Shown here: piece after piece, positions 1 to 10,115 of the stretch
How the letters are laid out: the number at the start of each line of letters is the position of its first letter
Position numbering within the stretch: position 1 is the stretch's first letter
Source of the DNA: Cytophagales bacterium
GTDB taxonomy: Bacteria > Bacteroidota > Bacteroidia > Cytophagales > Spirosomataceae
Direction: 5' to 3'
Length of the DNA stretch: 64,000 bases
Assembly (NCBI GenBank): GCA_013298125.1
Contig: JAAFJP010000029.1
Span: 1 to 64,000, forward strand
Position numbers and translations under genes: made by a program
The notes under the pieces: generated by a model
Databases searched by the model: none
What the model was told of the DNA's origin: nothing
What the model saw: the letters and a program-made list of their open reading frames with translations, nothing else

Positions 1-108
1 TAACTTCCCACTGGGAATCGGTTAAAACTTCGTAACAAGTTTGCATATCTTATAAATTTTGTCGTTTAAAAGATAACAAACCGATTCCCTTTTTTGATTA
101 AAAACTAA

Positions 109-2523
109 AATTTAAACATCTTCTTAGATGAAGTTGTGGTTACGGCTAAATCTAAATTATTTGGTTCATCTTCCATCATTGATAAATCTGCCATTATTCA
201 CACTCAACCCACCAGTTTGGCAGATGTGTTGCAGTTGATTCCAGGTCAGTTGGCTGTAAACCCTAATTTGGGAGCGGCACAACAGATTAATTTAAGACAA
301 ATACCAAGTACGGCAGATGCAGGTAGAGCGAATGCTCTGGGTACACAAATCATTGTCGATGGTGTTCCGATTAGTAATAATGGTAACCTTCAAACCGATG
401 TTACGATATTGAATTCGAGTGCTGGGGCATCACCACCATTTTCGTCTGTGGCAGGACGGGGGAATGATTTAAGACAAATTCCTGCCGATAATATTGAGAG
501 TATTGAGGTCGTCAGGGGGATTCCATCGGCTCGATTTGGTGATTTAACTTCGGGTTTAATCATCGTCAATTCACGGATTGGGAGTTTCAAACCAGAAGTG
601 CGGGTTCGTTTAAATCCTAATTTGGCTCAGGTGGCAATGTTTACTGGTTTTACGAATAGAAAGAAAAATAATACCTATAACATTGGATTGGACGTACTGA
701 ACGCTCGGGATGATGTGAGAGATAATTTCAACAAATATACCAGATTTCAGACTCAATTGGCTTGGCAAAAGTTTTGGAATTCGGATAAAACTTTTACTAC
801 CACCAGCATTGCTTCATTTTATAAAAGCATTGATGCCCTTACGAAAAACCCCGAAGATTTACGGAATCAAAATGAACAAAATGCTGATGATAATGGACTG
901 AAAATCAGCACAGAAGGCAAATGGAGGGCAAATAAAAAAGGGATTACGACACTCAATTATATAGCCTCATTTACATACAGTGAACAAAAGGCATATTATC
1001 AATCCCTTATCACCAGAGATTTATTCCCAATTTCCACTGCCACAAAAGACACAACTCAACGAGGTGTTTATGGCAAAAGCGAATACCTAAACCAGACCCG
1101 TGTAGATGGTAAACCATTTAATAGTTATGTTAGAATAGAGGGGACATGGCTGAAAAATATTTGGCAGTTTCAACATAAAATTATGGCGGGAACGGAATGG
1201 CGTTATGATGTAAATAATGGTAATGGGCGGCAATTTGATGTACTTTCGCCACCAAGACAAAATTACAGTGTTGGCGAACGTCCCCGTGCGTATAATGAAG
1301 TGCCAGGGTTGCATCAATTAGGCTATTATGTTGAAGATAAAATCACAAAAACGATAGGTGGGAAACTGTGGATTTTACAAGCAGGGCTAAGATTCGATAA
1401 TGTTGCTCCAACGAGTATTTTTAAGAGTAAATATGGAATGGTAGCGGCTCCACGCATTAACACTGCCATTGAAATTCAGAGGGGGATTTGGTTGAGAGGG
1501 GGATATGGAATTGCCGCTAAATCTGCCACTTTGAACTATTTGTACCCTGGCATTCGCTATTTTGACTTAGTGAACTTTAATTATTTTGCCACTAATCCCG
1601 CTGAACGTTTGGTAATTATTACCACAAAATCTATCAACCTTGATGACCAAGATTTGAAGCCTTACCAATCAAAAAAATATGAACTTGGATTTGATGTTGA
1701 AAAAAAAGGAATTGGCGTAAATGTTTCGTTTTTTCAAGAAACTACTACTGGGGCAATTGGCATAAATCGTGAGGTGAAACCTTTTACTTATGCCAAATTG
1801 GTTGCAACCAGCACACCCCCGAATCTACCTCCAGTTTTGAACCCCGTTCCTATCAAAATAGATACGTTTTTTGCCGCTTATGATGTGCCTGTTAATAACC
1901 GTTTTATCCAAAATAAGGGCTTTGAATACGATATTAACATTCAAGAAATTAAAGCCATCAGAACTTCATTTAACATTACGGGTGCTTATATACAAACCAC
2001 CAGTTTTGATGATGGGCAGTTTACCGATGCCACAAAAGCATACAGTGGCAACACCACACCAACACGCATAGGAATTTATCAATCTTCTGCCAAAATAACA
2101 TCCGAAAGGCTTAATAGTAGCATTCGACTTATACATCGAATACCGAAGCTAAATATCGTTATATCAATGCTTTGGCAAACTATATGGCTTTCAAAAAGTG
2201 CCAATGATGCTCTCAGCTCTTTACCGATTGGGTTTATAAACAAAAAAGGAGAAACTATTTTTTTTAACACAAATGAGGCAGAAAAGCCCGCCAATAAAGA
2301 CCTCATAAGACCTGTCAGTAATCTGATTCCAACCAGTTTGCCTCCTTTACATTTGTTTAATATAAGGCTTACCAAAGAGTGGGCGAAGGGCTTTGGATTC
2401 TCTTTTTATGCTAACAATTTTTTAAATATCCGACCGCTCCACGGCGATGTAAATACGGGGGGCTTAGTGCGAAGAAACGAAGCCCTCTTTTTTGGGGCTG
2501 AATTTAATATTTCAATCAAATAA
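109..2523 (+). pseudogene. TonB-dependent outer-membrane receptor, 5'-truncated (no signal peptide or CarboxypepD_reg-like domain; in-frame TAA at 106-108)
   Basis: Frame reads ...F-L-D-E-V-V-V-T-A-K..., the motif that normally follows the N-terminal carboxypeptidase-like domain, then plug (VRGIPSARFGDLTSG) and barrel ending in FNISIK. No ATG between the in-frame stop and this motif; the ORF-track start is a GTG inside the motif. Confidence 0.6.
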
Positions 2524-2549
2524 AACGTGGCGACGTACCGCTTAAAATT

Positions 2550-3749
2550 ATGAAAAATCTATTGTTTTTAACTCTCTTTTTATTGGTGTTTTTGACAGCT
2601 TGTAGAAAAGACAATTTTGAGGCTTTGGTAACTTCTACTGTTACAGTTGAAGCAAAATACCCTGTTACTTACGGGCAACCTCTGGCAAGTGCTGCCACCA
2701 TAACCTTAACAAATATTACCGATGGAAGCGTGAAGACGGCAACTACTAATGCAACAGGTCAAGCTATTTTTACTGAAATATTGCCTGGTACATATAACAT
2801 TACCGCCAGTAAAAATTTAGCCGCAACCGAAGCTCAGCCTCTTACGGGCATAAATGCCGCTGTTACACTAAATGCTTCTCAGAATGGAGCAATTGTTGTG
2901 GGTGGGCAAAACCCTAAATTTCAACTACAACTTCAAGGCGGTGCCGTGGGCGGATTGGTGATAAAGGAAGTTTACTACACGGGTAGCAAAACGGCAAGTG
3001 GGGGAACGTATTTCAGTGATCAATTCGTGGAAATCTATAATAATGCTACGGATACACTGTTTTTGGACGGACTTTTTATTGCCGATATTTTTGGAAATGC
3101 AGGCTTGATTAATGCCACTTCTTTACCAACGGCTTTCAATACTGATAAAGATAATGTTTATGCAAGTAGTATTTGGCAAATTCCAGGTACGGGCAAACAA
3201 TATCCCTTAGCCCCTGGTAAAAGTATTGTTATTGCCCAAGACGGTGTGAATCACAAAGATGCCACATTGAACCCAAATAGTCCCGTTGATTTATCGAAAG
3301 TGGAATGGGAAACCTATAACGAAAGACCCGACAATAGAGATGCCGATGCACCCGCCGTTCCTAATTTGATAAAAACCTACTTTACGGGTGGTTTCGATTG
3401 GTTATTACCTGTTTTTGGACCAGGAGTTATCATTTTTAGAGGAGATTTTACAAAATTGGAGCAAGTAGTAATTCCTGGGGCAGCTTCCACCATTCCACCG
3501 AGAATAAAAGTCCCAAACACTGCCGTAATAGATGCCTTTGAGGCACTTAAAGATGGTAATAGCGTTACTTTTAAAAGATTAACAACCGCCTTAGATGCTG
3601 GATTTGTGTTTGCTGATGATACCTATAATATGCAAAGTTTCAGAAGGAAAACGAGTACAACTATTAATGGAAGAAGGGTTTTGCAAGATACCAATAACAG
3701 CACCAGCGATTTTGAAAAAATAGTTTTGCCAACGCCGAAAGGGTTTTAA
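2550..3749 (+). CDS. DUF4876-like lipoprotein
   Basis: Lipobox LTAC after signal peptide; Ig/CarboxypepD-like repeat then 'VYYTGSKTASGGTYFSDQFVEIYNN' lamin-tail-like region; follows a TonB receptor. Confidence 0.65.
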   Translation: MKNLLFLTLFLLVFLTACRKDNFEALVTSTVTVEAKYPVTYGQPLASAATITLTNITDGSVKTATTNATGQAIFTEILPGTYNITASKNLAATEAQPLTGINAAVTLNASQNGAIVVGGQNPKFQLQLQGGAVGGLVIKEVYYTGSKTASGGTYFSDQFVEIYNNATDTLFLDGLFIADIFGNAGLINATSLPTAFNTDKDNVYASSIWQIPGTGKQYPLAPGKSIVIAQDGVNHKDATLNPNSPVDLSKVEWETYNERPDNRDADAPAVPNLIKTYFTGGFDWLLPVFGPGVIIFRGDFTKLEQVVIPGAASTIPPRIKVPNTAVIDAFEALKDGNSVTFKRLTTALDAGFVFADDTYNMQSFRRKTSTTINGRRVLQDTNNSTSDFEKIVLPTPKGF

Positions 3750-3772
3750 TAAGTGGTATTACACGGTGTTTG

Positions 3773-3933
3773 AGGTTAAGCATCTCCGAGGCTAAGACCA
3801 GTATTTTTATACTTTCTACAAAAGTCATACTTCTCCGAAGAAGTCTTTGAAACTGATTACACTTTACTTCGGAGAAGTGCAACCTTTGTAGAAAGTAAAT
3901 ATAAAGCGAAATAGCATCGGAGATGCTTAACCT
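3773..3933. repeat. Composite palindromic element, ~161 bp
   Basis: aggttaagcatctccga / tcggagatgcttaacct outer arms; actttctacaaa / tttgtagaaagt and acttctccgaag / cttcggagaagt inner arms. Confidence 0.8.
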
Positions 3934-3959
3934 TAAAAATCCCATTACAAGCAACCTAA

Positions 3960-5465
3960 ATGTTCTATTTCAAGGAAATATCGTTAAAATTCATACGCTG
4001 TTTTTTGTACGTAACTGTTTTCAACCAAACCGTTATTGCTCAGAAAACCGCTTTGGATAGTGTGCAAATTATAGAGGATAATCGAAGTTTAGATGTTTAT
4101 AATTTAACTCAAAATGTGGTTTATGTGGAAACATTAAGACCCCAAAAAGGCTTTGCATCAGCAAATATTTTGGGTGGTTCTGGTGATTTTAGGCAACCCA
4201 TGCAGGCTGGTTCATTCAACCAATTTAATCTGGGAACGGGCGGATTTAAGAAAATTAATCACTGGGGATATTATGGATTTTTTTCCTACAAAAAAACCTT
4301 TGAAAATGGTGTAAAATGGAATGGAGTTTATGATGCCTACGATGACAATCCCTTTATTTGGGCGGATAGTAGTCAAGGAAATTGGCAAAAAGATGAAATA
4401 AAAACGGTGATTGGCATAATACCACCTCCCATTTCAAAAAAACTATCCCTTGGTTTACAGATAGTCTATTCGATAAGTTCGGGAGCGAGATTATCTGAGC
4501 CAAAACCTTTTTTTAGGTATCGAAATATTGCTTTACAACCCGCTTTGAACTATCAATTAACTCAAAATCAAGCAATTGGAATCACGGGAACGATTGGGTT
4601 TGTGTTAGAAGAAAACGAATTGGGGTTTTATGGAAATAGTAGTAATAATGTGCTGTTGTATCGACTTCGAGGCTACGGAACTTTTAGTAAATCACCTTTT
4701 GTAAGTGGCGAGCGTAAAAGAGTGCAAAACGATTTGGCGGTGCGAATTCACTACATAAAAAAGAAACAAAATACTCAATTTTTATTGGCTGGATATGCCT
4801 CACAACGAAACGACGATGTTACAGAAGGGGTGGCAATCCCACAAAGTATCGGCTTTTTCACGGGCATTGAATACGGTGGTTTGGTCAGTTTTTACAAAGG
4901 AAATGCAAATCAAGGTAAATCAATAAATCTTAAAATTAATTCAAAAAACGGTTATGCAGACGATGTAATTTTTAGGGCGGAAAGTGCTTCTTCAATTTAT
5001 CAAAACATTGATATTGAGGGTAGTAAGTGGTTTTCCGATGAATTAAAAAAATCAATTACACAAGTTTCCATATTGACTAATTTTTCAACAATTGACAACA
5101 AAGACCAAGCTACTCGTACCCAATTCTTAGTCAGTAAAATACAATTCTCGGGCAAACTAAATTACCGAAAACAACTCAATAAAAAAATCCGTTTCAACGG
5201 CTCACTCGAAACGGGTTACAGTTATGTTTTTGATAATTCTTTTGTAAACCGAACCAGCAATACAATCATTAGAGAGCTAATTATTCCTAATTATAATTTT
5301 CATAAAAGCAATTTTGCCATTGCTCATACCAAGTTCGGAATAGATATTATCCCAGAAAAAAACAATTTGGTTCATTCAATGCAGGTAACTACGCACAATC
5401 GGTTTTTCGCTCAATTTGACTCACACAGAAGTAATATTCAACTTAATTATTCAATCCTTTTTTAG
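3960..5465 (+). CDS. DUF6850-like outer-membrane beta-barrel protein
   Basis: 501-aa ORF with signal-like N-terminus, barrel-type strands and C-terminal aromatic residue; follows DUF4876-like gene. Confidence 0.55.
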   Translation: MFYFKEISLKFIRCFLYVTVFNQTVIAQKTALDSVQIIEDNRSLDVYNLTQNVVYVETLRPQKGFASANILGGSGDFRQPMQAGSFNQFNLGTGGFKKINHWGYYGFFSYKKTFENGVKWNGVYDAYDDNPFIWADSSQGNWQKDEIKTVIGIIPPPISKKLSLGLQIVYSISSGARLSEPKPFFRYRNIALQPALNYQLTQNQAIGITGTIGFVLEENELGFYGNSSNNVLLYRLRGYGTFSKSPFVSGERKRVQNDLAVRIHYIKKKQNTQFLLAGYASQRNDDVTEGVAIPQSIGFFTGIEYGGLVSFYKGNANQGKSINLKINSKNGYADDVIFRAESASSIYQNIDIEGSKWFSDELKKSITQVSILTNFSTIDNKDQATRTQFLVSKIQFSGKLNYRKQLNKKIRFNGSLETGYSYVFDNSFVNRTSNTIIRELIIPNYNFHKSNFAIAHTKFGIDIIPEKNNLVHSMQVTTHNRFFAQFDSHRSNIQLNYSILF

Positions 5466-6293
5466 ATGAAAAAATACGCATATTTTCTATTCATTTTCGC
5501 TTTTTTCATAGCGTGTAAAACGAATCAATTACCGCAAAATCACACAAAATCAGACCTCTCAAATCGTATTTTGGCAGATTCTGTTTTGGCGTATGCCCTT
5601 GACCATGAGGCACTTTACACGCTCACAGACACGCTTAAACCCATGAGTAGTGTGAAATTTTTGCGGTTTGCAGTTGCCAAAGATTCCACTCAAAAGGACG
5701 GAGATTATAAAATTGTAACCAAAGACTCCTTGTTGAAAAAAATGGAGGAATATCAAAAGGTTTGTAAAGATTTAAGTCAGGGAGATTGGCAATTTATTAT
5801 GATGCCATTTGAAAGAACAGATAAAAACATTCGAAATATTGAAATTTATGTTGTTCGCAAATCAGTTTTTGCCAAGAAAATTCAACAATATCAATCCTTT
5901 TTTGGACAGTGGGGTTTCACGCCCAGCACCGACCCAGCCGTAGTGCTTGCAGTAGTTGAATACGAAACCAAATGGGACAGAAACCGAGCTTATGGTTATT
6001 TATTTGGCTATCCCGCCCACGCCGTAGATTTTTTTGTGGAAGCCCAGAAAATTCAAGATTCATCTCCCGATAAAAAATTTGTAACTCGTGATTTTTTCGC
6101 TATTCCAGTTTTTGTCAAGGAAAAAGGCTATTTCACTTATGCCACCCCAAAAGGGTATAAACCTACCGAAGTTGATAGTATTTTGTTCAAAGCCGCCACG
6201 CAAACATTAGAAAAATATAAATCTTTCAGGGGTAAATATGTAGTGGGTAAGGGTTTGCATGGGCTTGATTTATGGGAAAAGTTAAGGAATTAA
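5466..6293 (+). CDS. Lipoprotein of unknown function
   Basis: Signal peptide with lipobox FIAC; start codon directly abuts the previous gene. Confidence 0.55.
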   Translation: MKKYAYFLFIFAFFIACKTNQLPQNHTKSDLSNRILADSVLAYALDHEALYTLTDTLKPMSSVKFLRFAVAKDSTQKDGDYKIVTKDSLLKKMEEYQKVCKDLSQGDWQFIMMPFERTDKNIRNIEIYVVRKSVFAKKIQQYQSFFGQWGFTPSTDPAVVLAVVEYETKWDRNRAYGYLFGYPAHAVDFFVEAQKIQDSSPDKKFVTRDFFAIPVFVKEKGYFTYATPKGYKPTEVDSILFKAATQTLEKYKSFRGKYVVGKGLHGLDLWEKLRN

Positions 6294-6324
6294 ATCATGA
6301 ATGAAACCTTAAATTAACGAGTAA

Positions 6325-8541
6325 ATGAAATTAATTTTACTTTATAATTGCTTAATAATCAGTCTATTAATTGGCTTTTCAACCCTCGCCCAAGACGGTT
6401 ATATTTTCCCTGCCCAAAATCCACCAAAAGAAATTTCGGGTTTAAAAATCAAGGAAAATCTTACTATTAATGGGCGTTTGGAGGAAGATTCGTGGCGGCT
6501 TGCTCCGCTTGCGAATGGCTTTTTCAAGCAATTTCCCGACCAAGGTGGTAAACCCAAGTTTGATACCCAAATAAAAATTCTTTACAACAAAAAGAATCTT
6601 TATTTTGGATTTTTCTGCCCTGATTCTCTTGGAAAAAAAGGCGTGCGAGTCCCTGATTTACAACGTGATTTTGATTTTTTTGAGTACGATTTAGTAGGTG
6701 TTAGCCTTGACCCTTTCTTGGATAAACGAAATTCTATCTCTTTTCAAACCAATCCTCATGGCGTTCAGCGAGATTTATTGACTTTTGATGATGCCTTTTT
6801 TGACCGTGAATGGGACGGATTTTGGAAAGTTCGCACCACCAGAACCGACTCAGGCTATGTGGCTGAAATGCAGATTCCGTGGGCAACCCTTCGTTACCCA
6901 AAAGGCGAAAAACAAGATTGGGGAATCCAGTTCGTCAGACGAACCCGAAGGTTAGGAGAACAATCGTCTTGGTCGCCCTATCCAAGAGCATATAACCCCT
7001 ATCGAATGCCCTACGCAGGAATTTTGAAAGGAATTGAGCCGCCTACGCCTTCGCTCAATCTACGTGTCCAGCCTTATTTCTTGACAGATTATAACCGTCA
7101 ATTTGAAAATGGAAATCTTGTTTCGGATAAATTTACCCCCAAACTTGGCGGAGAAATCAAATGGGCAATAACACCTCATACGGTCTTAGATGTAACTTTC
7201 AACACCGATTTTGCCCAAGCCGATGTGGATAGACAAGTACAAAATCTGACTCGCTTCTCCGTACTTTTTCCAGAACGCAGACAATTTTTTCTGGAAAATG
7301 CAACACTTTTTAATTTGGGAGATAGCTTTAATCAACCATTTTTTAGTCGTAAAATCGGACTTTCTGAAAACGGTAATCCCATTGGTTTAGAAGGCGGTGT
7401 AAGATTAGTAAACAGAAATTTGAAACAAAGTTTTGGGGCTTTATTGGTTCGGCAACGGCAATCAGAGGAAAATGATTTGGGGGCAACCAATTTTGGCGTG
7501 TTGCGATACAGCAAAAATGTGGGTAAACAGAATCGTTTTGGTACGATGATTACTTTTCAAAACACGGAAGAAGCCTTCGGTAAATCAGGATTTAGCAATG
7601 CTACTTTTTCGGTTGATGGTTTTATTAGAATTAGCGAGCCTTTCAGTTGGAATTTTATGGTTACTAAAAGTCAAACTTCGGGTGATGGAGGCGATGGTTT
7701 CACGGCTTTAAGTGGCTTTGACTTTGAAAATAATAACTGGAATGGCTTTTTGAAAACTTCCATCATCACCCAAGATTACAACCCAAGCATGGGTTTTGTG
7801 TATGGCTCAAATCTGATAAACACCAATTTTGGCGGTTACAGAATTGCTCGTCCCAAATGGAAACCAAAATTTATGCGACAAATGGACCCAGGTATGATGT
7901 TAGATATGTACCACCGTGCATCTGATGGCAAATTTCAACAAGCAGAATGGATAATTTTCCCGATTTGGATTATTGCGAATACAGGCAATAGGCTGACGGC
8001 AGAGTTCGTACCCACGTGGCAAGTGGTGGATGAGGCGTTTCCGATTGTTGGAATCAATATTAAACCTGAGAATTACTTTTATACTCGTTATAATTTCTCA
8101 TATCGGTCAGACCAATCAAAGGCTTTTTCGTTCGTTGTGAGAACCGAATTAGGCGGTTTTTATGATGGGAAATTAAGCACGCTTAGCTCTGAATTGAGGT
8201 ATTCGCCAGTACCCAACATTTCTGCAAAAGTTACTTATACCCGCAACGATTTTGATGAAGTAGGAGAGAAAAAAGAATCAAAAGTTACCCATCTATTTTC
8301 CCCCGAAATACGGCTTGCACTCAATCCACGGCTACAATTAACGTCATTTTACCAACACAATTCAGCCGCCAATCGTGATGTTTGGAACGTCCGTTTTGCT
8401 TGGGAATTTCAGCCACTTTCGTTTCTGTATTTGGTTTATAATTCAAATAACAATCAAGTTTACAATGGCTCAACTAAGCGTTTTGATAGTTTCAGAAATG
8501 AGTTGTCAATTATGAAATTGACGTATTTAAAACAGTTTTAA
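6325..8541 (+). CDS. CBM9-like / DUF5916 domain outer-membrane-associated protein
   Basis: N-terminal 'NGRLEEDSWRLAP' CBM9-like region and 'NTDFAQADVDRQVQNLTRFSVLFPERRQFFLEN' typical of DUF5916. Confidence 0.75.
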   Translation: MKLILLYNCLIISLLIGFSTLAQDGYIFPAQNPPKEISGLKIKENLTINGRLEEDSWRLAPLANGFFKQFPDQGGKPKFDTQIKILYNKKNLYFGFFCPDSLGKKGVRVPDLQRDFDFFEYDLVGVSLDPFLDKRNSISFQTNPHGVQRDLLTFDDAFFDREWDGFWKVRTTRTDSGYVAEMQIPWATLRYPKGEKQDWGIQFVRRTRRLGEQSSWSPYPRAYNPYRMPYAGILKGIEPPTPSLNLRVQPYFLTDYNRQFENGNLVSDKFTPKLGGEIKWAITPHTVLDVTFNTDFAQADVDRQVQNLTRFSVLFPERRQFFLENATLFNLGDSFNQPFFSRKIGLSENGNPIGLEGGVRLVNRNLKQSFGALLVRQRQSEENDLGATNFGVLRYSKNVGKQNRFGTMITFQNTEEAFGKSGFSNATFSVDGFIRISEPFSWNFMVTKSQTSGDGGDGFTALSGFDFENNNWNGFLKTSIITQDYNPSMGFVYGSNLINTNFGGYRIARPKWKPKFMRQMDPGMMLDMYHRASDGKFQQAEWIIFPIWIIANTGNRLTAEFVPTWQVVDEAFPIVGINIKPENYFYTRYNFSYRSDQSKAFSFVVRTELGGFYDGKLSTLSSELRYSPVPNISAKVTYTRNDFDEVGEKKESKVTHLFSPEIRLALNPRLQLTSFYQHNSAANRDVWNVRFAWEFQPLSFLYLVYNSNNNQVYNGSTKRFDSFRNELSIMKLTYLKQF

Positions 8542-8584
8542 TGCAATTTCAGATGTCTCTGCCATTTTAATACATCTTTAACCT

Positions 8585-9079
8585 TCAATTATCTTTTACA
8601 AAAATCAAGTAAGTACCCTTGGGGTCAAAACCGTTGGCAGTTGGAAGACCTTTTCCAATTTGAAGAAACATTTTTGAATCTTTCGACCCCCCTTGTTTCG
8701 TAGTTGACCGAATTACTTTAAATTCCTTAGCATCCAATAAAATTTCTAATATTTGTGACTCACAGTTCATGTCAGCAACTGGACCTCCAATAAAAGTAGT
8801 TCCAACTGTTTCAATCTTTATTGACTGATTTCCTAAATAAGTTAATTTTCCCCCTATGGTGTTTATCGGAGCTAAACCGCTGTAAGTGTTTCCTTCAAAT
8901 CTAATTTCTACACGTTCTTTGCTGGCAAGACCGTCACATAAACTTTCTGTTTTTGCATTAATAACCAAGTTGTGTAATTTCCACGTTCCTTCTGGAATTT
9001 TGTCCGATTCTATAAAAATTTCTTCGGTTTTTGAACAAGAAAACAATCCGATAAATAGAAATAAAAAGGCTTTTTTCAT
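8585..9079 (-). CDS. META/HslJ-like lipoprotein
   Basis: Lipobox LFSC; 'GTWKL..', 'RFEGNTYSG' and 'GGPVADMNCE' pattern. Confidence 0.5.
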   Translation of the reverse strand: MKKAFLFLFIGLFSCSKTEEIFIESDKIPEGTWKLHNLVINAKTESLCDGLASKERVEIRFEGNTYSGLAPINTIGGKLTYLGNQSIKIETVGTTFIGGPVADMNCESQILEILLDAKEFKVIRSTTKQGGSKDSKMFLQIGKGLPTANGFDPKGTYLIFVKDN

Positions 9080-9269
9080 GATTTCTTCGTTTTTTTCTTA
9101 AAGACTCCAAATTGATTCAAATGGTTGGAAATTATATAAAAATATTGTTCTAATGATATGATTTTCAATATTTTAGACATTTTGAGGTGCCTTTGAAAAT
9201 TATTTCTAACATATCCAGTCTCATTAAATCTCCATATATCTTTCAAAATTTTGTACATAAATTTTGATT

Positions 9270-9322
9270 ATGCAACACCATTGCATTTTAAAATTATTTG
9301 ATTAATTTTGCAACATTGTTGC
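9270..9322. promoter_or_regulatory. Two operator-like palindromes upstream of ABC/TonB operon
   Basis: ATGCAACACCATTGCAT at 9270-9286 and GCAACATTGTTGC at 9310-9322, 20 bp before the ATG at 9342. Confidence 0.55.
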
Positions 9323-9341
9323 GTAAAATAATCAAATAAAG

Positions 9342-10037
9342 ATGCTATCAGCCCAAAACCTTACCAAAAAATACGGAGAACAAACCGCTCTCAATGCCCT
9401 CAATCTTACCATTAAAGAAGGTGAAATTTTTGCTCTTTTGGGGCAAAATGGAGCGGGGAAAACGACGACTATCAACCTGTTTTTGGGATTTATTGAATCC
9501 ACAAACGGAACGGTGAAAATCAATGATATTTCGGTGGTTGAAAATGCTTTGGAAACCAAGAAGTACGTGGCGTATATTCCCGAAACCGTGATGCTTTATC
9601 CGAATTTAACGGGTATCGAAAATCTACAATTCTTTTCTTCTTTGGCGGGTTTCAACTATTCTGATGAACAATTGAGTGATTTTTTGAGTAAATCAGGATT
9701 ACAAAAAAATGCCCATACGCAATATTTAGAAGGATATTCAAAAGGAATGCGTCAAAAAGTGGGCATTGCCATTGCCTTAGCCAAAAATGCCAAAGCCCTG
9801 TTATTGGACGAACCAACGTCTGGACTTGACCCAAAAGCCTCTAACGAATTTTCTGAGATTTTAAGAGATTTAGCCAAAAACGGCACGGCGGTTTTGATGG
9901 CAACGCATGATATTTTCAGAGCCAGAGAAGTAGCCCACCGCATAGGAATCATGAAAGAAGGCAATTTGGTTTCGGTGGTGGATGCCAGCACGATTTCTGC
10001 CAACGAATTAGAGCAACTTTATTTACAAACAGTTTAA
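9342..10037 (+). CDS. ABC transporter ATP-binding protein
   Basis: Walker A LLGQNGAGKTT, signature YSKGMRQKVGIA, Walker B ALLLDEPTSGLD. Confidence 0.95.
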   Translation: MLSAQNLTKKYGEQTALNALNLTIKEGEIFALLGQNGAGKTTTINLFLGFIESTNGTVKINDISVVENALETKKYVAYIPETVMLYPNLTGIENLQFFSSLAGFNYSDEQLSDFLSKSGLQKNAHTQYLEGYSKGMRQKVGIAIALAKNAKALLLDEPTSGLDPKASNEFSEILRDLAKNGTAVLMATHDIFRAREVAHRIGIMKEGNLVSVVDASTISANELEQLYLQTV

Positions 10038-10115
10038 TGATTCGATATTTAGTTATCCAATCTTGGATGTTCGGTATCATATTTAATTATTTTTTTCAAA
10101 TACAATAACTCAAAA

